Of a DNA stretch of 13,272 nucleotides, positions 1 through 6,627 are shown one piece after another. Below the pieces are notes generated by a model. That model had not been told where the DNA came from. It worked only from the letters and a program-made list of their open reading frames with translations, and made no database searches. The DNA is taken from positions 1-13,272 of the forward strand of contig NZ_CALIIB010000070.1 in the NCBI RefSeq assembly GCF_938020365.1, in the 5' to 3' direction. Made by a program: the position numbers and the translations under genes. Positions within the stretch are counted from its first letter, which is position 1. Each line of letters starts with the position of its first letter. Origin of the DNA: an uncultured Streptococcus sp. Its GTDB lineage: Bacteria; Bacillota; Bacilli; Lactobacillales; Streptococcaceae.

Positions 1-1055
1 GCTTCATATTGTTTGTGAAGGTCTTCTTGAGTTGTACCAGTGATTTGGAAGTACATATCAGGAGAGATACCTTGACGTTGCATGTTGCCGAGGAATTCAT
101 TCACAGCGCGATGAACTTCTTCGTGAATCATTTCTTCTGGAAGGTCAACGATTTCTGCATTTTCTACTGCAAGGTCAATCGCTGCTGCTTCAACTGCATC
201 GTTGTAAGCTGCTTCTTTCGCTTCTGCTAATTCTTTACGGTATTTTTCTTTCAATTCAGCAAGAGTTTCAACTTCTTCGTCGATGTCTTTTGCAAGTTCA
301 TCATCAAGAGCTGGAACTTCTTTTTCTTTTACTTCATGGATTGTTGTAACGAATTTTGCTTCTTTACCAGCAAGGTCAGCTGCTTGGTAGTCTTCTGGGA
401 AGGTTACAACAACGTCTACTGTTTCACCAGCTGAGTGACCAACCAATTGGTCTTCGAAACCTGGGATGAATTGACCTGAACCAAGTCCAAGCGAGAAGTT
501 ATCACCTTTTCCGCCGTCAAATTCAACACCGTCAACAGAACCAACAAAGTCGATGACAACTGTATCACCTTCAGCTGCTGCTCCATCTTTCAGAACCAAT
601 TCAGCCAAGTTGTTGCGTTCACGCTCAATGCGCTCATCAACTTCAGCGTCAGTAACTTCCTTAGAAACTTCTACAGATACTTCAAGGTCTTTGTAAGCAC
701 CCAATTTCACTTCAGGTTTTGTCACAACTTCAGCAGTGATCACCCAGTCTTGGCCTTTTTCCATTGAAGTTACATCAATTTTTGGTTGTGCAACCACTTC
801 AAGACCAGCTTCTTTTACAGCTGCTTCATAAGCTGCTGGAAGCAATGCATTCAAGACATCTTGATAAAGTGATTCTTCACCAAAACGTTGGTTGAAGACT
901 GGACGAGGAATATGACCTTTACGGAAACCTGGTACAGCAATATTTTTCTTAACTGCATTAAAAGCACGATCCAAAGCAGGTTTGATTTGGTCTTGACCGA
1001 TAGTAAAAGTCAACACTCCACGATTTGTTTCTTTGTTTTCAAATGATACAGACAT
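1..1055 (-). CDS. tig: Trigger factor, ribosome-associated chaperone and prolyl isomerase (3' end cut by window edge)
   Basis: Trigger factor binds the ribosome near the exit tunnel and helps nascent cytosolic proteins fold. My translation starts [13 protein letters not shown] at 1055 and stays open to base 3, giving 351 residues of a family usually about 425 long, so the C-terminal part of the chaperone arm is missing. The ribosome-docking loop GFRKGHIP is at residues 43-50. An FKBP-type PPIase domain follows at about 150-245 ([22 protein letters not shown]), then the acidic and helical C-domain ([10 protein letters not shown]). A GAAGGAG ribosome site lies 8 nt before the ATG. It is transcribed alone from a good promoter just upstream, and repeat copy 1 separates it from the next operon. 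No internal stop or frameshift is seen. The identification is secure. Confidence 0.97.
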   Translation of the reverse strand, partial: MSVSFENKETNRGVLTFTIGQDQIKPALDRAFNAVKKNIAVPGFRKGHIPRPVFNQRFGEESLYQDVLNALLPAAYEAAVKEAGLEVVAQPKIDVTSMEKGQDWVITAEVVTKPEVKLGAYKDLEVSVEVSKEVTDAEVDERIERERNNLAELVLKDGAAAEGDTVVIDFVGSVDGVEFDGGKGDNFSLGLGSGQFIPGFEDQLVGHSAGETVDVVVTFPEDYQAADLAGKEAKFVTTIHEVKEKEVPALDDELAKDIDEEVETLAELKEKYRKELAEAKEAAYNDAVEAAAIDLAVENAEIVDLPEEMIHEEVHRAVNEFLGNMQRQGISPDMYFQITGTTQEDLHKQYE

Positions 1056-1092
1056 TCTGTCAGTTCTCCTTCAAATTTTTTACATACAATCC

Positions 1093-1120
1093 ATTATAAC
1101 ATAAGTAGCAGTTTTTTCAA
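1093..1120 (-). promoter_or_regulatory. Promoter of tig
   Basis: On the minus strand a -35 box TTGAAA (1120-1115) is followed after 16 bp by a perfect -10 TATAAT (1098-1093), preceded by the extended -10 motif TGT (1101-1099). The predicted start is near 1086, leaving a leader of about 30 nt that carries GAAGGAG. This is a textbook sigma-A type promoter, consistent with high constitutive expression of a housekeeping chaperone. Confidence 0.85.
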
Positions 1121-1290
1121 GCGACACCTTTTATTTTTCGCCTTTTTCCCCGTTCACAAGCCAAAATCCAAGCCACTTTTTGCTCTTTTTTGACCATTTG
1201 CCCAGCTCTTAGCAGACAATATTCTCCTATCACTGTGGGTTTATTTCCCTCACCAGCACGAGAATCGACTAGCAAAGTCTACCATTTGGG
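1121..1290. other. Unassigned spacer upstream of tig, with a 52-codon open frame on the minus strand
   Basis: Between the tig promoter and repeat copy 1 I recognise no gene. One minus-strand frame is open from a TTG at 1275 to a TGA at 1117 (52 residues, rich in Lys and Arg toward the end, with segments LVDSRAGEGNKPTVIGEY and KVAWILACERGKRRKIKG). It has no ribosome site before the TTG, uses rare Arg codons (AGG, CGG, CGA), and its stop lies inside the tig -35 box. It could be the remnant of a gene whose front was displaced by the repeat, or simply chance. No terminator for anything is visible here apart from the hairpin in the adjoining repeat. Confidence 0.3.
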
Positions 1291-1472
1291 AAAAGAGAGT
1301 GGGACAGAAATCGGTCATTCGTTAGAATTCGATTTCGTCGTCCCACCTCCGCACAGTTGAGTAGGGCTGTAAAAGCTGATGAAATCAGCGTAGTAGAGCC
1401 CACTCAACCACTGCGTCTTGCTCGACAATCCAAAGACAATTGAGAGGCTAGGACTTTTGTCCCAGCCTCTTT
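1291..1472 (+). repeat. Structured intergenic repeat, copy 1 (MITE-like, ~180 bp)
   Basis: First of three near-identical copies. It differs from copy 2 at one base (A1428, T in copy 2) and from copy 3 at three bases over 176. The ends form imperfect inverted repeats: AGAGTGGGACAGAAATC on the left against AGAGGCTGGGACAAAAGTC read inward from the right. Three hairpins can be drawn: left stem GTGGGAC/GTCCCAC extended by GAAATCG/CGATTTC; central stem GTTGAGT/ACTCAAC plus GGGCT/AGCCC with inner GCTGAT/ATCAGC; right stem AGAGGCT/AGCCTCT plus GGAC/GTCC with a TTTT loop. Reading right to left the last hairpin is followed by TCTCTTTT. The copy begins 11 bp after the stop of the UPF0340 gene and probably ends that operon's transcript before tig. 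Orientation '+' is arbitrary (GTGGGAC end first). Confidence 0.9.
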
Positions 1473-1483
1473 CTACTATCCTA

Positions 1484-2047
1484 CTAAGATTTTCGAATCC
1501 TATCTTCGATATAAGACGCTCTAGCTCCGCCAATTAACTTGGGACGACTGGCAAGGGCGGTAACGTGAGCCTGACCCAAACTGCGTAGCTGAGGGCGAAT
1601 CGGAACCTGAACATGCTTGACATGCATTCCGATTGACGTATCTCCCACATCCAAGCCAGCATGGGCTGTGATAAACTCAACCTCCACAGGATCTTTCATA
1701 TAGTCAAAAGCCGCTAGCTGGCCACTCCCGCCTGCATGTAGACTGGGCAGGACATTGACAATCTCTAGGTCTTTCTTTTCTGCCAATTCTCGCTCCACGA
1801 CCAAGGCGCGATTGAGGTGTTCACAGCCTTGAACGGCCAAGTAAATCCCCCGAACTTGCAGAATATCTAACAAGGTCTTGACAATGACCTGACCGACTTC
1901 CCTGCTGGAATGCTGGCCAATGTGTCCCCCCATGACTTCACTAGAAGATAGACCTAGGACAAAAATATTTCCCTTAACCAAACCCGCCTTGTCCAAGACA
2001 TCTGTAGCGATCTGGCTGGTCTCCTTTTCAAGCTTCTCTAAATCCAT
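1484..2047 (-). CDS. UPF0340 family protein (YwlG-type), function unknown
   Basis: A 187-residue protein starting [22 protein letters not shown], matching the UPF0340 / TIGR01440 family (Bacillus subtilis YwlG). The family is widespread in Firmicutes and has no established biochemical role. Family-typical stretches are [16 protein letters not shown] (about 31-46), [16 protein letters not shown] (about 52-67) and the Gly/His-rich [14 protein letters not shown] (about 139-152). No signal peptide or membrane segment is present, so it should be cytosolic. The ATG at 2047 follows TGAGG by about 6 nt and lies 12 nt downstream of the ECF S-component stop, so it is the last gene of the truA operon. 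Its stop is 11 bp from repeat copy 1. Being in this operon is not evidence of a vitamin-related role. Length fits the family. Confidence 0.88.
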   Translation of the reverse strand: MDLEKLEKETSQIATDVLDKAGLVKGNIFVLGLSSSEVMGGHIGQHSSREVGQVIVKTLLDILQVRGIYLAVQGCEHLNRALVVERELAEKKDLEIVNVLPSLHAGGSGQLAAFDYMKDPVEVEFITAHAGLDVGDTSIGMHVKHVQVPIRPQLRSLGQAHVTALASRPKLIGGARASYIEDRIRKS

Positions 2048-2059
2048 CTCTTACCTCAC

Positions 2060-2542
2060 TTACTCTGGCTGAAGGGCTCTTTTCAAGACAAGGGGAAAGG
2101 CTCTATAAAGGGCATAGCCGACCACCAAGCCAAAAATATTTTGCATGACATTGCCCCAAATCGCTGCGATAGCTGCACCAGGTCCACTCAAAATGCTACC
2201 AAAGAGAGCATAACCGCCGACCATGGCAAGTCCAGCCAAGAGTAGACCGATATAACGCTGCTTGCCAGTGAAGCCGGCAAAGTAGCCTTGAAGGCCATGG
2301 CAGATGAGACTGAAGACCATCCACTGAGGATAGCCGGCCACCAAGTCAATCAAGAGACCGGACAAGCCCCCAACCAAGGCTCCTTCCTTACGACCAAAAT
2401 AAAATGCGGTAAAGTAAATCCCTGCATCTAGCAAGGTCAGAAAGCCAGTTGGCGTCGGGATTTTGAAAAAATTCCCCAAAACAATAGATAGGGCTGTAAT
2501 GACAGCCAGCAAAGCGATTTTTCTTGTCTGATTATTTTTCAT
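2060..2542 (-). CDS. ECF transporter S component, probably for vitamin B6 or a pyrimidine precursor
   Basis: A small hydrophobic protein of 160 residues with about six membrane segments, beginning [19 protein letters not shown]. The positively charged N-terminus leading into an Ala-rich first helix, then PTPTGFLTLLDAGIYFTAF and GLSGLLIDLVAGYPQWM, is typical of substrate-binding S components of energy-coupling-factor importers (COG4720-like). S components have no ATPase of their own and dock on the shared EcfA-EcfA'-EcfT module, which must be encoded elsewhere. The frame is open upstream to 2617, but I take the ATG at 2542 because GGAG lies 9 nt before it and the longer version would overlap the kinase gene by 86 bp. 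The chosen start overlaps the kinase stop by 11 bp, which suggests translational coupling. Substrate is inferred only from the neighbouring kinase: pyridoxine/pyridoxal most likely, hydroxymethylpyrimidine possible. Confidence 0.85.
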   Translation of the reverse strand: MKNNQTRKIALLAVITALSIVLGNFFKIPTPTGFLTLLDAGIYFTAFYFGRKEGALVGGLSGLLIDLVAGYPQWMVFSLICHGLQGYFAGFTGKQRYIGLLLAGLAMVGGYALFGSILSGPGAAIAAIWGNVMQNIFGLVVGYALYRAFPLVLKRALQPE

Positions 2543-3293
2543 ATTGAATAACTCCATACTGATCTGAGCGCTGGATAGCGCGGTAAACAAAATCTTTTGA
2601 ATAGTTGACGGCTTCAAGAGGTGATTGGCCTGCTAAAAGCTGACTAGCTATGCTAGAAGCAAAGGTACAGCCGGCTCCTGTATTATTATTTGCTAAAACA
2701 GGGCTTTCTAACAACTCAAAGTCTTTGCCATCGTAAAATAAATCAAGGGCCCGATCTTGACTGAAACGATTTCCTCCCTTGATTACGACATTTTGAGCTC
2801 CTAGTTCATGGAGGGTCACAGCCGCAGCCTTGAGGTCATCCAGACTCTTGATCTCCGACTGGGTCAGGATCTCTGCTTCTGGTAGATTGGGCGTGATAAT
2901 GGTCGTATAAGGGAAAAATTTGATCAATTCATCTCGGAGAGCCGAAACTTCCACATCATGGGTTTCCTTGCAGACTAGGACAGGGTCTAGCACGACTGGT
3001 ATGCCCGCTTGCTTTTTGATGAAGGCCAGGGCCTGATCTGCAATGGCAACCGTCGGTAACAAGCCCAACTTGATGGCCGAAAACGGCACATCTTTGAGCG
3101 AGGAGAGTTGCTGCGCAAAGACCTGCTCGTCGGTCGGAAGAACTTCAAAGCCCTTGTCCGTCATAGCGGTCAAGCAAGTCACCGCTACAAAACCATGCAG
3201 GCCATAGACCGTATAAGTAGCCAGATCCGCATGAAGACCACCACCACTAAAAATATCATTGCCAGAAAGGGCTAAAATCAGCTTATTCTTCAT
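2532..3293 (-). CDS. pdxK: ThiD/PdxK-family kinase, probably pyridoxal (pyridoxine) kinase
   Basis: A ribokinase-fold cytosolic kinase of 253 residues. It phosphorylates the hydroxymethyl group of pyridoxal-type or HMP-type substrates with ATP. Visible family blocks are [17 protein letters not shown] at 8-24 (substrate-binding loop, usually SGxDPSGGAGIQAD), KLGLLP at 75-80, [11 protein letters not shown] at 99-109, [10 protein letters not shown] at 132-141, VVIKGG at 169-174 and the anion-hole/catalytic block [12 protein letters not shown] at about 202-213. The last has Cys where ribokinases have Asp, as in ThiD and the ThiD-like PdxK of Bacillus. The substrate loop departs from the ThiD consensus (DIF for DPS), and no thiamine gene is adjacent, which favours a B6 role; ThiD activity cannot be excluded. 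The start overlaps the truA stop by 11 bp and the stop overlaps the S-component start by 11 bp. Confidence 0.87.
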   Translation of the reverse strand: MKNKLILALSGNDIFSGGGLHADLATYTVYGLHGFVAVTCLTAMTDKGFEVLPTDEQVFAQQLSSLKDVPFSAIKLGLLPTVAIADQALAFIKKQAGIPVVLDPVLVCKETHDVEVSALRDELIKFFPYTTIITPNLPEAEILTQSEIKSLDDLKAAAVTLHELGAQNVVIKGGNRFSQDRALDLFYDGKDFELLESPVLANNNTGAGCTFASSIASQLLAGQSPLEAVNYSKDFVYRAIQRSDQYGVIQYEK

Positions 3294-4032
3294 AAATAAT
3301 CTCCTTTAGATAAAGACCGTTGGGTGCTGCGGTTGGCCCAGCTAGTTGCCGATCTTTTTCTTCTAAAATCCGTTCGATTTGGTTGACTGGCATCCGCTTA
3401 TTTCCAATCTTAAGCAAGGTTCCCACCATGTTGCGGATTTGCTTATAGAGAAAGCCATTGCCCGAAAAAGTAAAGACTAGAAAATTGCGTTGCGCATCAA
3501 AAGTCAGACTGGCCGTTGTAATCGTACGAACCTTATTTTCCACACTGGTACCCGAGGCTGTAAAGCCCGTAAAATCATGCGTTCCCTCCAAAGCTTTAAT
3601 GGCCTGCTCCATCAGAGGAATCTCCAAAGGATAGGGATAGTGGGTCGCATAGTGGCGCATCATTGGATTTTTTGGCCGACCAATATCCACCAGAAACTCA
3701 TAGGTCTTGCTGTGCGGCTTGTAACGGGCATGAAAATCCTCCGTCACTTCCTCCACAGAAATGACATCTATATCTTCTGGCGTCTGGGTATCCAAGGCAA
3801 ACCGCAGCTTTTCTTCATCCCTAGCGGAAGGGAGGTCAAAGTGAATGACCTGCCCAAGCGCATGAACGCCGCTGTCGGTCCGACCAGCTCCGTGGATGAC
3901 AATGGGCTGGCCTTTGTTAATACGAGTTAAGGTTTTTTCAATTTCTTCCTGAACGCTCCGAGCATGAGGCTGGCGCTGAAAGCCAGCAAAGTCATGTCCG
4001 TCGTAGGAAATAAGGGCTTTATAACGAGTCAT
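3283..4032 (-). CDS. truA: tRNA pseudouridine(38-40) synthase TruA
   Basis: TruA isomerises uridines 38, 39 and 40 in the anticodon arm of many tRNAs. The 249-residue product has the family N-terminus [21 protein letters not shown] and the catalytic block [14 protein letters not shown] at 48-61, in which Asp53 is the nucleophile. The [11 protein letters not shown] and FTASGT segments and the C-terminal [17 protein letters not shown] motif that contacts tRNA are all present. Length is normal. Its start leaves only six bases between a -10-like box and the ATG, so the mRNA may have little or no leader; the conserved N-terminus rules out a later start. It is the first gene of a four-gene operon with 11-bp overlaps. 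The Nudix gene is divergent, sharing a 121-bp intergenic region. Confidence 0.96.
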   Translation of the reverse strand: MTRYKALISYDGHDFAGFQRQPHARSVQEEIEKTLTRINKGQPIVIHGAGRTDSGVHALGQVIHFDLPSARDEEKLRFALDTQTPEDIDVISVEEVTEDFHARYKPHSKTYEFLVDIGRPKNPMMRHYATHYPYPLEIPLMEQAIKALEGTHDFTGFTASGTSVENKVRTITTASLTFDAQRNFLVFTFSGNGFLYKQIRNMVGTLLKIGNKRMPVNQIERILEEKDRQLAGPTAAPNGLYLKEIIYEE

Positions 4033-4038
4033 GTCCTT

Positions 4039-4067
4039 ATTTTAACAGGAAAAAAAGCCTGTCGCAA
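4039..4067 (-). promoter_or_regulatory. Putative truA operon promoter, possibly giving a leaderless transcript
   Basis: Minus strand: -35 TTGCGA (4067-4062), 17-bp spacer, -10 TAAAAT (4044-4039) preceded by extended motif TGT (4047-4045). Only six bases lie between the -10 and the ATG, so the predicted start is at or beside the A of the ATG. The spacer contains the inverted repeat ACAGG/CCTGT around a T-rich loop, which could be an operator or chance. The promoter fit is good but the spacing to the gene is unusual. Confidence 0.5.
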
Positions 4068-4103
4068 GAGAGAAAGAACAGGACTGTCTGGGTACAGAAA
4101 GTA

Positions 4104-4132
4104 TTGACAGGAAGTTCTAAATCAAGTAAACT
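4104..4132 (+). promoter_or_regulatory. Promoter of the Nudix gene
   Basis: A perfect -35 TTGACA (4104-4109), a 17-bp spacer and a -10 TAAACT (4127-4132, four of six consensus bases). The start would be near 4139. The leader is very short, with AGGAGG at 4143-4148 and the ATG at 4154. It points away from truA, so the two transcription units are divergent. Confidence 0.7.
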
Positions 4133-4153
4133 AAAAAACGCAAGGAGGATACT

Positions 4154-4645
4154 ATGGCAAAGGATATTTCTTATAGGCAAGGACAGGAGCGCTTTCGCTA
4201 TCGGGCTGCTGCACTCATCATTGAGGAGGAAGCCCTCTGTGTCATATCTTCTCCTAGCGAGGACTATTTCTATTCAGTGGGAGGGGCGGTCAGATTTGGA
4301 GAGACCTCCGAAGAAGCTGTCCAGCGAGAAGTTTTCGAAGAAACTGGACAAAGGTATGAGATTGAAAAGCTAGCTTTTGTTCATGAAAATTTATTTTCAA
4401 ACTCAACCGGTGTCCTCAAAGGACTAGACTGTCATGAGATTTGCTTCTATTACCTAATGAAACCACGCGGCAAGCAATTTGATTACCAAGATAAGCAAGA
4501 ACAAGTCTATTGGATTCCCCTGACAGACTTGGAAAACTACAAAGTTTTTCCAAAAGAAATCACACACATCCTCAAGCACCTCCAAACAGGCATCCAGCAT
4601 ATCATCAGTAAAAAGAGAGTGGGACAGAAATCGGTCATTCGTTAG
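4154..4645 (+). CDS. Nudix hydrolase, C-terminal tail encoded by repeat copy 2
   Basis: A cytosolic Nudix-fold pyrophosphohydrolase of 163 residues. The Nudix box is complete at 44-66: Gly44, Glu50, the R58-E59 pair, E62-E63 and Gly65, giving the metal-binding helix REVFEETGQ. The substrate cannot be told from the sequence; family members act on nucleoside diphosphates linked to another moiety. An AGGAGG ribosome site sits 5 nt before the ATG. It stands alone on the plus strand, divergent from truA and convergent with the permease gene. The odd point is the end: repeat copy 2 starts at 4611, so about the last ten residues (KKRVGQKSVIR) and the TAG stop lie inside the repeat. The native C-terminus has therefore been replaced or extended. 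The catalytic core is intact, so activity is expected. Confidence 0.93.
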   Translation: MAKDISYRQGQERFRYRAAALIIEEEALCVISSPSEDYFYSVGGAVRFGETSEEAVQREVFEETGQRYEIEKLAFVHENLFSNSTGVLKGLDCHEICFYYLMKPRGKQFDYQDKQEQVYWIPLTDLENYKVFPKEITHILKHLQTGIQHIISKKRVGQKSVIR

Positions 4646-4792
4646 AATTCGATTTCGTCGTCCCACCTCCGCACAGTTGAGTAGGGCTGTAAAAGCTGAT
4701 GAAATCAGCGTAGTAGAGCCCACTCAACCACTGCGTCTTGCTCGACATTCCAAAGACAATTGAGAGGCTAGGACTTTTGTCCCAGCCTCTTT
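4611..4792 (+). repeat. Structured intergenic repeat, copy 2, filling the gap between convergent genes
   Basis: Same element and orientation as copy 1, one base different in the shared 180 bp. It exactly fills the space between the Nudix and permease genes: the Nudix stop (4643-4645) is inside it, and the permease stop (TAA, 4794-4792) overlaps its right edge. Left hairpin: GTGGGAC 4619-4625 with GTCCCAC 4660-4666, extended by GAAATCG 4627-4633 with CGATTTC 4650-4656. Central hairpin 4676-4728. Right hairpin: AGAGGCT 4763-4769 with AGCCTCT 4784-4790. Leaving rightwards the hairpin is followed by TTTT; leaving leftwards by TCTCTTTTT. It therefore looks like a bidirectional terminator serving both genes. 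A TA dinucleotide flanks each edge (4609-4610, 4793-4794), which may or may not be a target duplication, as the other copies lack it. Confidence 0.92.
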
Positions 4793-5943
4793 TATTCTCC
4801 CAACATGACCTGCTTAATAGTCAGTTGATCTAGCCTCCTGTTGGATAAATAGATTAAACTTTCATAGACTAAGACAAAGACTAGCAAAGTCATCAGGCAG
4901 ACTCCAAAATCAAAATCATAGTCAACTTTCTGAGCTATGGATTTTTCCATCAATCTGAGTAAAAGCTGCATAATCCCGTATTGATAGCCTGTTCCTAAAA
5001 CGAAGCCCAAAAAAGCAAGAAAGCGGTAGGGAGCAAACAAACTCTTATGGCACTCATTTCTACTATAACCAAAAACCTTCATAATAGCTAGGGTTTCTTG
5101 ATTTTCCTGCAGGAGTACTCCCAGCGACAGATAGAGGATTGCCACTGACAGGACAGTACCGATTGACATCATCATGATCTGAATGGTCTCATCTGTCAAT
5201 TCTTTCATACCAAATGATAGTTGAATCATAGCTGAAAAGCACATCGAACCGAAAATGACAAAGAAAATTAATAACTTTCTAGACCAGAGCAGACTGGCAG
5301 AAAGGTCTGTTAAAAAGGGGCGGTCTTTCCTTATTTGCTTTACTGTTTTTCTTTTTGGTGACCTTCGACTAGGGCTGACCCGCTTGAGCAAGTCTAGAGC
5401 AGGCAAACGTAGACAATAACTAGCGTAGAGAACAGCTAAAGCAGCAAAGGCAAGAGTCGGCAAGACAACGAGAAACAAGAAGAGGGGCCAATGTTGCCGG
5501 ATGGTAATTTCAGGCAAAACTCCGCTTTGATTACGCAACTGATAAAAATGTGGCATCATGACAAACGAAGAGAAGTAGCCAGTGCCTGTTCCCAAACCAA
5601 TTGGAAGACTAAAAAGCCAAAACTTTCGAGCAACTTCCCAGTTTTTATAGCCCAGAGCCTTCAGAATTCCTAATTCTGGCTTATGCTGGTCAATAAATTG
5701 CCGAATGTAAAAGAAGAGGAGGAGTATCGATGTTAGGGATAAAACAGCTCCGCTAATGGATGCAATCAACCAAGAAATCGCAACTTGAGCATCGTAAGCA
5801 GCTCGAATCTCAGGCAACCAATTTGTTTGATCTAATAAACGGATATCCAGATAAAAATTTAAGAAGAGATTGGTCACAAAGACCGCACAAAAGCTAATAA
5901 TTGATACAACGACTAATCTATACAAATCTTTTATTGAAAACAT
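4792..5943 (-). CDS. FtsX-family ABC transporter permease, eight membrane segments
   Basis: A 383-residue integral membrane protein, the membrane partner of the adjacent ATPase. Hydrophobic segments lie at about 9-31, 56-81, 108-130, 152-178, 222-245, 256-278, 303-327 and 345-367. Two halves share a motif: ELGILKALGYKNWEVARKFW before TM3 (90-109) and ETLAIMKVFGYSRNECHKSL before TM7 (283-302), each followed by a Gly-rich helix ending GTGY. These look like the coupling helices of a duplicated FtsX core. The outside loop after TM1 is only about 25 residues, so there is no large MacB-type periplasmic domain. The start is 3 nt after the ATPase stop, and the stop runs into repeat copy 2. Substrate is not identifiable; export or membrane-stress relief is the usual role of this class. 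Confidence 0.88.
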   Translation of the reverse strand: MFSIKDLYRLVVVSIISFCAVFVTNLFLNFYLDIRLLDQTNWLPEIRAAYDAQVAISWLIASISGAVLSLTSILLLFFYIRQFIDQHKPELGILKALGYKNWEVARKFWLFSLPIGLGTGTGYFSSFVMMPHFYQLRNQSGVLPEITIRQHWPLFLFLVVLPTLAFAALAVLYASYCLRLPALDLLKRVSPSRRSPKRKTVKQIRKDRPFLTDLSASLLWSRKLLIFFVIFGSMCFSAMIQLSFGMKELTDETIQIMMMSIGTVLSVAILYLSLGVLLQENQETLAIMKVFGYSRNECHKSLFAPYRFLAFLGFVLGTGYQYGIMQLLLRLMEKSIAQKVDYDFDFGVCLMTLLVFVLVYESLIYLSNRRLDQLTIKQVMLGE

Positions 5944-5946
5944 AGC

Positions 5947-6627
5947 TTACCATCCAATCTCATAGGCCGTCTTAGGCTGGCTATTTGTCTCTAAGCTTTG
6001 AATCTGACCGCTATTGATATGAACCACAGTCTTAGCCATCTGAGCAATATTTGCATTGTGGGTCACCATGACCAGCGTAAAACCTAGCTCCTCTTGAAGA
6101 CTTGAAATATAGGCTAGAATCTGACGACCTGTTGCTTCGTCCAAGGCTCCAGTCGGCTCGTCCAAAAAGAGGACACGCGGTCTTTTAGCTAGGGCTCGTG
6201 CAATAGCCACCCGCTGCTGCTCACCACCTGACAGCTGACTTGGATAATGCTGAAGTTGATCACCTAAACCTAAAGCCTCCAAAATACGGACATAATCTTG
6301 ATTGCCTGCTAGGTTGGCGCCCATTTTGACATTTTGCTCCACTGTGAGATTTGGAAGTAAGAAATACTGCTGAAAAATAAAGGCAATCTTCGCTCGACGA
6401 AAAGCCGTCAATTGAGCTTCTGTCAGCTGGGATAGATCTTCCTCACCGTAGTATACATGACCACTGTCTGGTTTTTCTAGGCCTGATAAAACGTTGAGCA
6501 AGGTTGACTTTCCAGATCCAGAAGCTCCCAAAATGACCAAGTAATCTTGGTCAACAATCTCTAAGTCGATCCCTTTTAAAACTTCTCTTCCATTGTGGGA
6601 CTTGCGAATTTCCTTTAATCTAATCAT
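5947..6627 (-). CDS. ABC transporter ATP-binding protein, MacB/LolD type
   Basis: A 226-residue nucleotide-binding subunit that would power the FtsX-type permease next to it. All motifs are intact: Walker A GASGSGKS at 34-41, Q-loop at Q86/Q87 ([13 protein letters not shown]), signature [15 protein letters not shown] at 132-146, Walker B VLFLDE at 152-157 with D-loop GALDE, and switch His190 (VTHN). The [13 protein letters not shown] stretch after Walker A is typical of the MacB/LolD/FtsE group. A C-terminal tail of about 25 residues after the core ([18 protein letters not shown]) is not recognised. Its ATG overlaps the TetR gene stop as ATGA, so translation is probably coupled. The protein is cytosolic and bound to the membrane partner. 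Confidence 0.94.
   Translation of the reverse strand: MIRLKEIRKSHNGREVLKGIDLEIVDQDYLVILGASGSGKSTLLNVLSGLEKPDSGHVYYGEEDLSQLTEAQLTAFRRAKIAFIFQQYFLLPNLTVEQNVKMGANLAGNQDYVRILEALGLGDQLQHYPSQLSGGEQQRVAIARALAKRPRVLFLDEPTGALDEATGRQILAYISSLQEELGFTLVMVTHNANIAQMAKTVVHINSGQIQSLETNSQPKTAYEIGW

Noticed and set aside
1315..1533. 72-residue minus-strand frame across repeat copy 1 and the end of the UPF0340 gene
   Set aside because: It is out of frame with the UPF0340 gene and its C-terminal half (WLSGLYYADFISFYSPTQLC) is translated repeat; the same peptide appears from copy 3, so it follows the repeat, not a gene.
2543..2617. 25-residue N-terminal extension of the ECF S component (start at 2617)
   Set aside because: It would overlap the kinase gene by 86 bp and lacks a ribosome site; the ATG at 2542 has GGAG at 9 nt and gives a typical S-component start.
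4454..4723. 89-residue minus-strand frame in the Nudix region
   Set aside because: Antisense of the Nudix gene plus repeat copy 2; no ribosome site and no recognisable motif.
4611..4792. CRISPR-like or riboswitch-like origin for the structured repeats
   Set aside because: Copies are kilobases apart at gene 3' ends, not clustered with spacers and not in 5' leaders; terminator/MITE explains the structure better.
4609..4794. TA target-site duplication flanking the repeat
   Set aside because: TA flanks both sides of copy 2 only; copies 1 and 3 do not show it, so it may be chance.
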